From Microbacterium sp. LCT-H2 (GTDB lineage Bacteria; Actinomycetota; Actinomycetes; Actinomycetales; Microbacteriaceae), in the NCBI RefSeq assembly GCF_001866135.1, contig NZ_MODW01000002.1, positions 248,001-312,000 of the forward strand: a stretch of 64,000 nt of DNA. The letters are read 5' to 3'. Positions 8,570 to 17,502 of this stretch are shown piece after piece (position 1 is the first letter of the stretch; every line of letters begins with the position of its first letter). The translations under genes and the position numbers were made by a program. Below the pieces are notes generated by a model that was not told the origin of the DNA, ran no database searches, and saw only the letters and a list, made by a program, of their open reading frames with translations.

Positions 8570-9754
8570 TCATGCGGGGCTCCCCGGGGGCTGTGTGCTC
8601 GTCTCCACGGCTGTCTCCAGCTCGTCCAGGCGTCGGGCGAGGGCGACGAGCGCGGCGTCATCGCCGGGCGGTGGCCCCGCCAGAAGACTCTGCAGTGTGC
8701 CGCGGGGGATCCGGAGGCGATCGGCGGCGGCGTCGGCGATCTCGTCCGCGTCGGCGTGCACGGCCAGCCCGAGGCGTCGCGCGAGTCGTCTTCGGGCGCC
8801 TTCCCGGAGCGCTTCGGCGGCGTGCGCGGCGTCGGCGGCCCTGGCGGTGAGGCGGGCGCGTCCGTGCATGGTCTCCGACGCGCGCACGGTGACGGGGAGC
8901 GTCTCGGCGACGAGCGGACCGAATCGCCGGCCTCGGGCGATCGCGACGGCGAGGCCGGCGATGAGCAGCAGCAGGATCGCCGGCGTGACCCATTCGGGGG
9001 TGAGCGTGCCGAGGGTGTCGGGGGAGGCGGTCTCGATGTCGGTGTCCTCGAAGGACGGCACGTACCAGACGACCCGGTCGGTCTGCCCGAGCAGGGCGAG
9101 GGCGAGCGCGGCGTTGCCGTCTTCGGCGAGAGCCGCGTTGCTGAACAGCTTCACGCCCTCGACGACAGCGCGGTATCCGTTCCTCTCATCGACGAGGACG
9201 GCGGCGGCGCCGTCTTCGCCGAAGCAGCCGGTGACGCCGTCGGCGGGGGCGAAGAGCCGATCGGGGCGGATATCGCCGATCTCGGCGAAGGCGGGCACGG
9301 CGCACCCGGCTGATCGCGGCGATGCCGAGCCGGAGGCGTTCTCTCCGATGGCGAGTTCGCTCAACAGGTGCGTTCCCGTGGAGAGGAAGACGACTCGGTC
9401 GGCCGGGGCGAGGAGATCCGCCAGCGCGTCGTCGGAGAGGGCGTAGGGATTGGTCAGGGCGAGGGTGCTGTCCGCGTCGAGAGCGGCGACAGCGGCGGCC
9501 CGGGAGCGGACGACCTCCACCTCGACCCCCTGATCCCGCAGGATCTCGGCCAGGGCGAGGGCGCCGGTTCCCGAGCGGCTCTCCGGATCGAGGGTGCCGC
9601 GCGCGCCGGGTCCGCTCGCCGCGAGCTGGGAGGCCGCGAGGGCGACCCCGATCACGAGTGCCGCGACGAGGAGCCATCCGAGGACGGAGGCGGTGCGACG
9701 CCGCGGACGCTCGGCGGTGCCGCCGGCGGCGAGGGCGGGTGCGGTCGTCGTCAA
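8570..9754 (-). CDS. DUF4350 domain-containing membrane protein
   Basis: The protein has 394 residues from TTG 9754. I chose this start because the TTG overlaps the upstream TGA (TTGA) and follows a GAGGAGG Shine-Dalgarno by 7 nt. One N-terminal membrane segment (about 22-42) is followed by an extracytoplasmic DUF4350 domain (SRSGTGALALAEILRDQGVEVE...), a second membrane segment (about 262-280), and a cytoplasmic helical tail. The cluster position between DUF4129 and MoxR is typical. DUF4350 resembles GATase-like folds, but no catalytic triad is evident. Confidence 0.85.
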   Translation of the reverse strand: MTTTAPALAAGGTAERPRRRTASVLGWLLVAALVIGVALAASQLAASGPGARGTLDPESRSGTGALALAEILRDQGVEVEVVRSRAAAVAALDADSTLALTNPYALSDDALADLLAPADRVVFLSTGTHLLSELAIGENASGSASPRSAGCAVPAFAEIGDIRPDRLFAPADGVTGCFGEDGAAAVLVDERNGYRAVVEGVKLFSNAALAEDGNAALALALLGQTDRVVWYVPSFEDTDIETASPDTLGTLTPEWVTPAILLLLIAGLAVAIARGRRFGPLVAETLPVTVRASETMHGRARLTARAADAAHAAEALREGARRRLARRLGLAVHADADEIADAAADRLRIPRGTLQSLLAGPPPGDDAALVALARRLDELETAVETSTQPPGSPA

Positions 9755-10392
9755 GCGGGCACCTCCTCGGGGCGGCGGGCACGGAGGCGTTCGTCGGTCG
9801 CAGCGAGGTGCCGGTAGTCGTCCTCGGTGGCCGGGTGCCGGAGATAGCGCACATCGTCGAAGCATGCAGCGGCGCGCCGGAGGGCGTCCGCCTCATCGGC
9901 GAACACCGCGCTCGCGGAGCGGGCGAGCGACTGCGCGGTCGCGCCGGGCGCCGGATCGATGAGGTCCCGTTCGAGCAGGTTGCGGGCGATCGCGCGATAC
10001 CGGAGCACGACGGCGGTGTCCCAATCCTCCTGGCGTGCGCTGCGCTCGGCATCGGCGCGGAGCTGTGCGGCGCTGCGGTCGTCGGCGGCACCGAGTAGGT
10101 CGCCGGGCGCGCGCCGGATCGTCCGGGAGCGTCGGGGGCGTCCCCAGACGATCAGCGCGGTGATCAGGGCCGCGGCGATGAGGACCGTGACGACGATGAG
10201 CGCGGTGGGGCCGACGTTCGCCCCGTTGTCCCCGCTGAAGAGATCGGTGAGGAAGCGCATCACATCGCGGGCGAGCAGATCGAACCAGGTGGGCTTGGCG
10301 TCCGCGTACCGCGGGTTGGACAGCTCCTCCTCGGCCCAGCGTCGTGCTTCGTCCCCATCCGGGACGAAGACGTCGTCGAAGCGTCGCATCAT
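9751..10392 (-). CDS. DUF4129 domain-containing membrane protein
   Basis: The protein has 213 residues from ATG 10392, which overlaps the upstream stop (ATGATG containing TGA). The N-terminal part is cytoplasmic or exposed (FVPDGDEARRWAEEELSNPRYADAKPTW), followed by one membrane segment (about 62-85) and a C-terminal helical DUF4129 domain including AERSARQEDWDTAVVLRYRAIARNLLER. DUF4129 is frequently fused to or neighbours transglutaminase-like proteins and occurs with MoxR/DUF58. A frame extending much further upstream is only read-through across the repeat region of the preceding gene. Confidence 0.85.
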   Translation of the reverse strand: MMRRFDDVFVPDGDEARRWAEEELSNPRYADAKPTWFDLLARDVMRFLTDLFSGDNGANVGPTALIVVTVLIAAALITALIVWGRPRRSRTIRRAPGDLLGAADDRSAAQLRADAERSARQEDWDTAVVLRYRAIARNLLERDLIDPAPGATAQSLARSASAVFADEADALRRAAACFDDVRYLRHPATEDDYRHLAATDERLRARRPEEVPA

Positions 10393-11735
10393 GGCTGCGG
10401 GGCGCTGCCCGGAGCTGTCCATCCGCCGCCGGCCTCGGCGGGGGGTGAGGCCGACGGCGCCGGTGCGGGCGGGGGCGGCGGGGCGAAGGCGGGGGGAGCG
10501 GGAGGCGCCGTCTGCACGCCGGGCGCGGGCGGTGGCGCGTACCCGGGGGGACCGTACGCCGGGGGACCGTACCCGGGGGTGCCGTACCCGGGGGTGCCAT
10601 ACCCGGGGGCACCGTATGCCTGCGTCATCATGACGTGCTCCGGCACCTGGCGCGGCGGGGGAGCACTGGTGACGGCTCGCGAGGGATCGACCGCGAACGG
10701 ATCGCCGAGCTGCTCCTCGGGGAGGCCGAGGTCGCGGCGCTCGACATGGGAGAGGAGGGCCTGGTCCAGACCCTCGTAGCGCATCCGGCAATCGAGGTAG
10801 ACGAGCACGCCGCCGGTGCTCTGCACGACGATGGCGATCGCCTGCAGGATCAGCAGGAGCACCTGCGGGGCGAGGAGAGCGAAGACGTACCCGACGACCG
10901 CGCTCGGCTCACTGGCGCCGGTCGGCGCGATGACGGTGCCGAGGAACGAGGAGAGCATGGCGGTCGGGAAGCTGACCACCTGCATCGCGAGGCCCATGAT
11001 CAGGCTGATGAGGAAGGTGACGCCGAACGCGACCCAGAACCGGCCGCGGGTCAGGCGCCAGGACCGCACGAACGCCTCCCGGAAGCGCGCGCGCTCCAGC
11101 ACGAGGATCGAGGGGACGAGCAGCAGCTTGGTCGACAGCCAGACCGTGAGCGGGATCGCTGCCAGGCCCAGGAGGACCACGACGAGCACGACGATGCCGA
11201 TCATCTCGGGGGTGCCGCCGAGGCCGCCGGCGATGAGCGCGCCGATGACCCCCGCGACGATCGCCAGGCCGCCGAAGAGGGCGACCACCGAGAGGGACGC
11301 GAACCCGGCGAGCCGCCAGAACGCCGGGAGCATGCGACGCCACAGCATGCGCAGTGTCGCCTTGACGCCGATCGTGGCGTAGCCGACCTCGGCGGCCACG
11401 ACGCCCTGCATGAGAGCGGTGAACGCGATGGACGCGAGCCCGACGATGAGTCCGGCGAGGAGGTTGATGGCGATGGTGCCGGCGAACACGGCCTCGAAGT
11501 CGGGGGAGGAGGGCGAGACCGTCTCCAACCGGGAGAACGTCGTGAACAGGACGACGCCCATCACCCCGGCGGTGGCGATGACGACCACGAGCTGGATGAC
11601 GACGGCGAACCCGAACAGGACCTTGGGATTGTGCCGCAGCGCCGCGAAGGCCTTGCCCAGCAGCATGCCGAAGGTCAGCGGGTGAAGGGGGATGATGCCC
11701 TTCCGGGGAGCTGGGGTCCACGTCTGGCCGCTCAC
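10389..11735 (-). CDS. Polytopic membrane protein with Pro/Gly/Tyr-rich repeat tail
   Basis: The protein has 448 residues from GTG 11735, preceded by GGAGGGAGG on the minus strand. About six hydrophobic segments between residues 35 and 325 resemble the 'glycerophosphoryl diester phosphodiesterase membrane domain' family; there is no phosphodiesterase catalytic domain. The C-terminal 110 residues are disordered, with repeated PGYGT/PGYGP units and then a Pro/Ala-rich end. It is the first gene of the MoxR-DUF58 operon, divergent from mtrA. Function is unknown; membrane assembly or envelope homeostasis is suggested by context only. Confidence 0.8.
   Translation of the reverse strand: MSGQTWTPAPRKGIIPLHPLTFGMLLGKAFAALRHNPKVLFGFAVVIQLVVVIATAGVMGVVLFTTFSRLETVSPSSPDFEAVFAGTIAINLLAGLIVGLASIAFTALMQGVVAAEVGYATIGVKATLRMLWRRMLPAFWRLAGFASLSVVALFGGLAIVAGVIGALIAGGLGGTPEMIGIVVLVVVLLGLAAIPLTVWLSTKLLLVPSILVLERARFREAFVRSWRLTRGRFWVAFGVTFLISLIMGLAMQVVSFPTAMLSSFLGTVIAPTGASEPSAVVGYVFALLAPQVLLLILQAIAIVVQSTGGVLVYLDCRMRYEGLDQALLSHVERRDLGLPEEQLGDPFAVDPSRAVTSAPPPRQVPEHVMMTQAYGAPGYGTPGYGTPGYGPPAYGPPGYAPPPAPGVQTAPPAPPAFAPPPPPAPAPSASPPAEAGGGWTAPGSAPQP
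10539..10613 (-). repeat. Five 15-bp tandem repeats encoding PGYGx units
   Basis: Five consecutive 15-nt units, consensus gtacccgggggtgcc on the plus strand, differ at only a few positions and encode the PGYGT/PGYGP/PAYGP repeats of the membrane protein on the minus strand. Two adjacent units (10569-10598) are identical. Because the unit is a multiple of three, gain or loss of copies would keep the frame. Confidence 0.9.
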
Positions 11736-11817
11736 GGGCCTCCCTCCGTCGTGCGCTCCCATCGTGTCATATCCTCGTGCTGAGGCGCAGACCTGCGGAG
11801 GGCGGGACTCGGTGCCA

Positions 11818-11830
11818 TAAGGTAACAGTT
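11818..11830 (+). promoter_or_regulatory. Leaderless promoter of mtrA (-10 TAAGGT)
   Basis: TAAGGT at 11818-11823 is followed by 7 nt and then the mtrA ATG. There is no Shine-Dalgarno between hexamer and start. This is the layout expected when transcription starts at the A of ATG. No clear -35 is visible. Confidence 0.55.
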
Positions 11831-12511
11831 ATGACCTCACGCATCCTTGTGGTCGACGACGACACCGCGCTCGCCGAGATGATCGGCATCGTGCTGCGCA
11901 CGGAGGGATTCGAGCCGGTGTTCTGCGCGGACGGCGCGCGCGCCGTCGACGAGTGGCGCGCGCAGCGTCCCGACCTGGTGCTCCTCGACCTGATGCTCCC
12001 CGGTATGGACGGCATCGAGATCTGCACGCGGATCCGCGCCGAGTCGGGGGTGCCGATCATCATGCTGACGGCACGCAGCGACACGGCCGACGTGGTGCGC
12101 GGTCTCGAGGTCGGGGCCGACGACTACATGGTCAAACCGTTCAATCCCAAGGAGCTCGTGGCGCGCATCCGTACCCGGCTGCGGCCGACGCCGCAGGCCT
12201 CCAGCGAGCAGCTGCGGATCGGCGACCTCACCGTCGACGTGGACGCGCACGAGGTGCGCCGCGGGACGACGCCGATCGCCCTCACACCGCTGGAGTTCCA
12301 GCTCCTCGTGGCCCTCGCCTCCAAGCCCCAGCAGGTGTTCTCCCGGGAGATGCTCCTCGAGCAGGTCTGGGGGTACCACTACAAGGCCGACACCCGGCTC
12401 GTGAACGTGCACGTGCAGCGCCTGCGGGCGAAGGTGGAACTCGACCCGGACAACCCCAAGATCGTCATGACGGTCCGCGGCGTGGGCTATCGCGCCGGCA
12501 GCGTCACCTAG
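11831..12511 (+). CDS. mtrA: Response regulator MtrA (OmpR family)
   Basis: The protein has 226 residues. The receiver domain has the acidic pocket D9-D10-D11, phospho-acceptor Asp53 (LLDLMLPG) and KPF (about residues 102-104). The C-terminal OmpR/PhoB winged helix contains LTPLEFQLLVALASKPQQVFSREMLLEQVWGY. Identity as MtrA is supported by the mtrB-lpqB genes that follow. MtrA is an essential or near-essential regulator of cell-wall, division and osmotic genes in Actinobacteria. The start is 7 nt after TAAGGT, so the message is probably leaderless; mtrB begins 7 nt after its stop. Confidence 0.95.
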   Translation: MTSRILVVDDDTALAEMIGIVLRTEGFEPVFCADGARAVDEWRAQRPDLVLLDLMLPGMDGIEICTRIRAESGVPIIMLTARSDTADVVRGLEVGADDYMVKPFNPKELVARIRTRLRPTPQASSEQLRIGDLTVDVDAHEVRRGTTPIALTPLEFQLLVALASKPQQVFSREMLLEQVWGYHYKADTRLVNVHVQRLRAKVELDPDNPKIVMTVRGVGYRAGSVT

Positions 12512-12518
12512 GGACCCC

Positions 12519-14198
12519 ATGGCCGCGACGACAGCGACCACGGCCGTCGCCGTCCTCCGCGACTGGCGCGGTTGGCCGGACGTGCTGGCGGCGCTGTGGC
12601 GACGGTCGCTCCGGTTCCGCACCCTCGCGATCACCCTGGTCGCCACCTCGTTGGCGATCTTCATCACGTGCGTCACGATGGCGCTCGTCATCCAGAACGA
12701 CCTCTTCGTCTCCCGGAAGAACGTGGCGCTGGAGGACGCACGGCGTGCGGTGGACCAGGCGCAGTCGCTTCTGGACGTGGCGGAGGTGGGCGATGATCCC
12801 GCCGCTCTGACCGATCTGTGGAACGGCATCCCCGACACCCTCTCCCGGACGTCGAGTGCTGATCTGCTCGCCGGCTTCAAGATCCAGGACGGCTCGGGGG
12901 CGGTCCGGCTCAACGGCTTCACCGCCGGACTCACACCGGATCTGCTGAGCCCCGAGCTGCAGGCCAGGGTCCGCGAGTTCGACGACCGGCAGGCCTGGCA
13001 GTCCGTCGCCCTGCCCACGGAGGACGGCGGCGTGGTGCCGGGCATCGTCGTGGGGCAGCAGCTCCAGGTGCCGCAGGCCGGGTCCTTCGAGATCTACTTC
13101 GCCTACGACCTCGCCGACGCCGACCAGACCCTCGTCTTCGTGCAACGCACCCTGTGGATCGCCGGGATCGGGCTGGTGGCCATCGTCGCGGCCATCTCCT
13201 GGATCGTGCTGCGGACGGTGTCCACTCCGATCGTCCAGGCGGCGGAGACGAGCGCGCGGCTCGCGGCGGGTGACCTCGGGGTGCGGCTGGAGGTGCACGG
13301 TGAGGACGAGCTCGCGACGCTCGGTCGCTCCTTCAACGCGATGGCCGACAGCATCGAGGCGCAGATCAAGGAGCTCGGCGAGCTGTCGATGGTCCAGCAG
13401 CGCTTCGTGTCCGACGTGTCGCACGAGCTGAGGACCCCGCTGACGACGATCCGCCTCGCCGCCGACATGCTCAACGACCAGCGCGACGAGTTCGACCCCA
13501 CGACCGCACGCACCGCCGAGCTCCTGCACGCGCAGGTGCAGCGGTTCGACACGCTGCTGGCCGACCTGCTGGAGATCAGCCGGTACGACGCGGGGTCCGT
13601 GCAGCTCGAGCTGGAGGCGACGAGTCTCGCGCAGCTCGCGGAGGACGTCATCGAGCAGATGCGGCCGCTCGCCGAAGGACACGGCACGGAAGTCCGTCTG
13701 GTGGCGCCGGGGGGCTACTCGCCGGTGGACATGGACCCGCGCCGCGTGCGGCGGGTGCTGCGCAATCTCATCGGCAACGCGATCGAGCACGGAGAGGGAC
13801 GCCCGGTCGTCGTCACGGTGGACAGCAACCAGCACGCGGTGGCGGCCGGTGTCCGCGACTTCGGGCTCGGCATGGACCCCGGGGACGCGGAACGGGTGTT
13901 CGATCGTTTCTGGCGGGCCGATCCGTCGCGCCAGCGCACGATCGGCGGCACGGGGCTCGGACTGTCGATCGCCCTCGGCGACGCCACGCTGCACGGCGGG
14001 ACCCTGGCGGTCTGGTCGGAGCTCGGCGTCGGCTCGCACTTCGTGCTCACCATCCCGCGCCACGACGGAGTGCTGGACGGTCCGAGCCCGATCCCGGTGG
14101 AGCCGCAGGAGCCGCTCGCCGAACTCGGTGATGCCACGCAGCCGATCTCCATCGCCGAGGCCTACTCCGATCTGCTCGACGGGAAGGATCAGTCATGA
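12519..14198 (+). CDS. mtrB: Sensor histidine kinase MtrB
   Basis: The protein has 559 residues. TM1 (about 35-58) and TM2 (about 208-230) bracket an extracytoplasmic sensor domain of about 150 residues. A HAMP domain follows, then HisKA with phospho-acceptor His302 in SHELRTPLTT, and HATPase_c with the N box NLIGNAIEHG, DFGLGMDP and GGTGLGLSIA. It phosphorylates MtrA. The acidic C-terminal tail of about 50 residues lies beyond the kinase core. Its stop overlaps the lpqB start by 4 bp (ATGA). Confidence 0.95.
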   Translation: MAATTATTAVAVLRDWRGWPDVLAALWRRSLRFRTLAITLVATSLAIFITCVTMALVIQNDLFVSRKNVALEDARRAVDQAQSLLDVAEVGDDPAALTDLWNGIPDTLSRTSSADLLAGFKIQDGSGAVRLNGFTAGLTPDLLSPELQARVREFDDRQAWQSVALPTEDGGVVPGIVVGQQLQVPQAGSFEIYFAYDLADADQTLVFVQRTLWIAGIGLVAIVAAISWIVLRTVSTPIVQAAETSARLAAGDLGVRLEVHGEDELATLGRSFNAMADSIEAQIKELGELSMVQQRFVSDVSHELRTPLTTIRLAADMLNDQRDEFDPTTARTAELLHAQVQRFDTLLADLLEISRYDAGSVQLELEATSLAQLAEDVIEQMRPLAEGHGTEVRLVAPGGYSPVDMDPRRVRRVLRNLIGNAIEHGEGRPVVVTVDSNQHAVAAGVRDFGLGMDPGDAERVFDRFWRADPSRQRTIGGTGLGLSIALGDATLHGGTLAVWSELGVGSHFVLTIPRHDGVLDGPSPIPVEPQEPLAELGDATQPISIAEAYSDLLDGKDQS

Positions 14199-15913
14199 GC
14201 ACGCGCATGAGGAGTCGATTCGTCCGTGGCGCCGCACTGGCGTTGGTCGCGCTCCTGCTTCCCGCGTGCGCCGGGCTGCCGACGAGCGGAGACGTCGCCG
14301 TCGGGCTGGAGCTGGGGGAGTCGCCTGACGACGTCGACGTGCTCCCGGTGGCCTCCGGTCCCGTGGCGGGGGCGGGGCCAGAGGAGATCGTGGAGGGGTT
14401 CCTCGAAGCCGGCATCACCACCTCCGACAACTGGGCGACGGCCCGGGAGTTCCTGGCCCCGCCGCTGCAGCGCAGCTGGCGGCCTTCGGCGGGGGTTTCC
14501 ATCGACGCCGGGCCGGAAGCCCGCACGTTCACCTCCGACCTCGCCGACGATCAGCTCGAAGACGCCGAGGAGGCCGAGGTCCAGGTCCTGCTCGAGCTGG
14601 TCGCGAGCGTCGACGACTCCGGGGCGTACAGCGGCGCCCCCGGCGATTCGAGCGTGCCGTTCGCTCTCGCCCGTGGCGAGGACGGCGAGTGGCGGATCAC
14701 CGAGGCACCGGACGGCGTGGTGATCGACCAGAGCAGGTTCCCGAACGTGTTCGAGGGATACTCGCTGCAGTGGTTCGATGCGCGCTGGTCGCGGCTGGTC
14801 CCGGACATGCGATGGTTCCCGCGACGCCAGAGTCCGGCGACGACCGTCACGCAGGCACTCGTCAGCGGCACGCCGGCGGAGTGGCTCGATCCGGCTGTGC
14901 AGACGGCTTTCCCCGCGGACGTCCAGCTCGCCCAGGACGCGGTGCTGATCACGGGGCAGGCGGCGGAGGTGGCGCTGACGCGCCCCGCGGCGAGCCTGGA
15001 CGACACGACCCTGGCCCGGATGCGCACACAGCTGCAGGCCACGCTGAAGGCCGCGGGGGTGAACGTCACCCAGGTGCGCTTCAGCGTCGACGGCAGAGCG
15101 CTCGATGCGGGGGTCGTCGACGTCGTGGGCACCACGCCGGAACCGGGGACGCTCGTGCTGAAGGACGGCAGGTTCGGTCGCATCGTCGGCGACGAGATCG
15201 CGTCGATCCCCGGGATCAGTGCGCAGATCCAGGCCGTTCCGCAGCCGATCTCGGCGATCGACGTGGCCGCGGACGATGCGACCGCCGCATTGCAGCTGGA
15301 CGACGGCCACGTGTACCTGGCGACCGAGGATGCCCGCAACGAGCTGGATGCCCGCCCGGGTCTCGTGCAGCCGTCCCTCGATCCCTATGGCTACGTGTGG
15401 TCGGTGCCCGCGGGAGCGCCGCAGGCACTGCTCGCGGTCGGCCCGGATGTCGTCGGGCACCAGGTGGCCGGCGCGTGGCCGAACGCCTCGGCCATCTCGG
15501 ACATCCGGGTCGCCGCCGACGGCGCCAGGGTCGCTGCGGTGGTGCGCGTCGGCGGCCAGCTCTGGGTCGTCGTCGCGGCAATCGTCCGGGACGGCGCCGG
15601 GGTGCCCACAGAGCTCGGTGAAGTGCGACAGCTCATCCAGCTCACCGAGCCGTCGACCGGGCTCGTCTGGCTGGGACCCGATCGGCTCGCCGTGCTCACG
15701 GATTCCACGACGCCCCGGCTGATCATGCAGCCGGTCGGCGGACCGGCATCGGCGGAGAGCGCGCCCAGCGATGCCGCGTCCATCGCCGGTGCCAGGACTC
15801 CTGCAGGCGTGCGCATCCTGGACACCACGGGGCAGTTGTTCGCGCACGCCGGTTCGGCGTGGCGGGAGATCGCCGAAGGGGTCTCCGTCCTCGCCACACG
15901 CGCCGGCGAATGA
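14195..15913 (+). CDS. lpqB: Lipoprotein LpqB (MtrB-associated)
   Basis: The protein has 572 residues. A type II signal peptide ends in the lipobox LLPAC with Cys25 as the lipidated residue. A GerMN-like region (about 155-300) precedes a C-terminal beta-propeller-like domain, the LpqB architecture. In mycobacteria LpqB interacts with the extracellular domain of MtrB and modulates MtrA activation. The 4-bp overlap with mtrB supports a single mtrA-mtrB-lpqB operon. Confidence 0.95.
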   Translation: MSTRMRSRFVRGAALALVALLLPACAGLPTSGDVAVGLELGESPDDVDVLPVASGPVAGAGPEEIVEGFLEAGITTSDNWATAREFLAPPLQRSWRPSAGVSIDAGPEARTFTSDLADDQLEDAEEAEVQVLLELVASVDDSGAYSGAPGDSSVPFALARGEDGEWRITEAPDGVVIDQSRFPNVFEGYSLQWFDARWSRLVPDMRWFPRRQSPATTVTQALVSGTPAEWLDPAVQTAFPADVQLAQDAVLITGQAAEVALTRPAASLDDTTLARMRTQLQATLKAAGVNVTQVRFSVDGRALDAGVVDVVGTTPEPGTLVLKDGRFGRIVGDEIASIPGISAQIQAVPQPISAIDVAADDATAALQLDDGHVYLATEDARNELDARPGLVQPSLDPYGYVWSVPAGAPQALLAVGPDVVGHQVAGAWPNASAISDIRVAADGARVAAVVRVGGQLWVVVAAIVRDGAGVPTELGEVRQLIQLTEPSTGLVWLGPDRLAVLTDSTTPRLIMQPVGGPASAESAPSDAASIAGARTPAGVRILDTTGQLFAHAGSAWREIAEGVSVLATRAGE

Positions 15914-16004
15914 CCTTTCCTGCACGGAACGGGATCCCCCTCGATCGGTTTCACCGCTGCCGCGGGATGATTCGCGAGCACGCTTCCGGCGGCAGGATCT
16001 CGGC

Positions 16005-16652
16005 ATGGGGATCACGACACGGATCGGCGAGCTCGCCGCGGAGACCGGGGCGTTGCTGCTCGCGGCGAGCTGCGCGGGGTGCGAGCATCCCGGTACCGTG
16101 CTGTGCGACTCCTGCCTGGGCGCTCTCGCTCCCGTGCCGCGGGAGGTGCGTACCCCGGACGGGCTGCGGGTTCACGCCGCCCTCGTCTTGGATGGCCCGG
16201 TCGCTTCCTGCATCCGGCGGCTGAAGGGAGCGGGGCAGACCGTGCTGGCCCGGCCGCTGGGTGCCGCACTCGCCGCTGTGCTCCTGCCCGCCCTCGTGCC
16301 GGGGGCGTGGGTGGTCCCCGTCCCCACCTCCCGGGCCGCGTTCCGCCGGCGCGGCTACCGCGTGCCCGAGCTCCTGGTGCGGCGCGCCGGTGCGGAGCCG
16401 CAACGCGTCCTCGCGCTCACCCGGCGCGTGCGGGATCAGCGGGAGCTGCCTGCTGCGGCGCGGTCCGACAACGTCCGCGGGGCGATGCGCGCGCGCCGAC
16501 AGGGGCACGGTGCGCCTGCGGTCCTGGTGGACGACGTGGTGACGACGGGGGCCACGCTCGACGAGTCCACGCGAGCCCTCGCCGCCGTCGGATTCGTGGT
16601 CGTCGGGGCCGTCGCGCTCGCCGCCACGCCGCCGCCGACCGAATCCGGATGA
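16005..16652 (+). CDS. comF: ComF-family phosphoribosyltransferase-like protein
   Basis: The protein has 215 residues. An N-terminal zinc-finger-like pair, CAGC and CDSC, precedes a PRTase fold with the PRPP loop VLVDDVVTTGATL near residues 169-181 and the VPVPTSRAAFRRRGYRVPELL segment typical of ComF. ComF proteins are linked to DNA uptake in competent bacteria, but in Actinobacteria the gene is a conserved neighbour of hpf and its role is unclear. ATG 16005 is chosen because the preceding frame overlaps lpqB; the Shine-Dalgarno is weak. Confidence 0.85.
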   Translation: MGITTRIGELAAETGALLLAASCAGCEHPGTVLCDSCLGALAPVPREVRTPDGLRVHAALVLDGPVASCIRRLKGAGQTVLARPLGAALAAVLLPALVPGAWVVPVPTSRAAFRRRGYRVPELLVRRAGAEPQRVLALTRRVRDQRELPAAARSDNVRGAMRARRQGHGAPAVLVDDVVTTGATLDESTRALAAVGFVVVGAVALAATPPPTESG

Positions 16653-16742
16653 GGTTCATCGGAGACTCACTGGAGACACAGGGCCTCAGGCCGTGACATC
16701 CGCGGCGGGTCGGACTACGGTGGGGTGTCACAAGGCGACCAC

Positions 16743-16766
16743 GGTCCGCCCTTGGCCGGGTGGACC
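16743..16766 (+). other. Stem-loop in hpf 5' leader
   Basis: GGTCCGCCC (16743-16751) pairs with GGGTGGACC (16758-16766) over 9 bp with one G-U, leaving a 6-nt loop. It ends 5 nt before the AAGGAGG Shine-Dalgarno of hpf, so it could affect access to the ribosome binding site or mRNA stability. A TACGGT hexamer about 30 nt upstream could be the -10. Confidence 0.45.
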
Positions 16767-16783
16767 GGGACAAGGAGGCAGCA

Positions 16784-17440
16784 ATGGAAACGAGCATCGT
16801 GGGCGTCGGAGTGGGCATCACCGATCGCTTCCGCACCGTCGTCGAAGAGAAGATCGCCAAGATCCAGACCCTCGCCGCCAAGGCGCAACGTCTGGACGTG
16901 AAGGTCACGCACCGGGTCTACCGCAACGGTCGCGTCCCGGATGAGACGGTCGAGCTGACCCTGGTTGGCAAGGGCCCCGTGGTCCGTGCCGAGGCCGTCG
17001 ACGGCGACAAGTTCGTGGCGCTCGACCTGGCGATCGACAAGATGACCGAGCAGCTGCGCCGCGCGAAGGAGAAGCGCGTCGACGGACGGCAGCATCCGCG
17101 CGGACCGCACTTCGAGAAGGGCAGCGGTTCGCTCGAGGGCATCGATGTGCAGCCGGCCTCCGCCGAGGTGCTGCACGCCGTGGCGACGGGCAGCATCCCG
17201 GTGCAGACCGAGGAGGAGGAGGACTACTCCCCGGTAGTCATCCGCACGAAGAGCTTCGAAGCGGAGTGGATGACCGTGGAGGAGGCCGTCGACCGGATGG
17301 AGCTCGTCGGGCACGACTTCTTCCTCTTCGTCGATGCGCGCACGGACCACCCGAGCGTGGTCTACCGCCGCAAGGGCTGGGACTACGGAGTCATCGCCCT
17401 GAGCACGCAGGCGCCGCCCGCCGAGGCGCTCGCCTCCTGA
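16784..17440 (+). CDS. hpf: Long-form ribosome hibernation promoting factor
   Basis: The protein has 218 residues. The N-terminal S30AE/YfiA domain (about 1-105) binds the ribosome. A linker and the C-terminal domain (about 155-215, VVIRTKSFEAEWMTVEEAVDRMELVGHDFFLFVDA) drive dimerisation and 100S formation in long HPFs. ATG 16784 is set by an AAGGAGG Shine-Dalgarno 5 nt before it; a start 8 codons earlier would skip it. It precedes secA, with two minus-strand genes between, close to the order in M. tuberculosis. A 17-bp hairpin follows the stop. Confidence 0.95.
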   Translation: METSIVGVGVGITDRFRTVVEEKIAKIQTLAAKAQRLDVKVTHRVYRNGRVPDETVELTLVGKGPVVRAEAVDGDKFVALDLAIDKMTEQLRRAKEKRVDGRQHPRGPHFEKGSGSLEGIDVQPASAEVLHAVATGSIPVQTEEEEDYSPVVIRTKSFEAEWMTVEEAVDRMELVGHDFFLFVDARTDHPSVVYRRKGWDYGVIALSTQAPPAEALAS

Positions 17441-17447
17441 GACGACC

Positions 17448-17484
17448 GAGAACGGCCCGACCCCGCGGGGGTCGGGCCGTTCTC
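17448..17484. terminator. Strong bidirectional hairpin terminator
   Basis: A perfect 17-bp stem, GAGAACGGCCCGACCCC (17448-17464) with its complement (17468-17484), has a GCG loop. It lies between convergent hpf and the coiled-coil gene. There is no long T run on either side, which is common in high-GC Actinobacteria. Confidence 0.85.
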
Positions 17485-17502
17485 GTGCAGTGGTGCGGAA
17501 CG

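Noticed and set aside
16653..16700. Terminator after comF (GGCCTCAGGCC)
   Set aside because: The stem is only 4 bp and could be chance in this composition.
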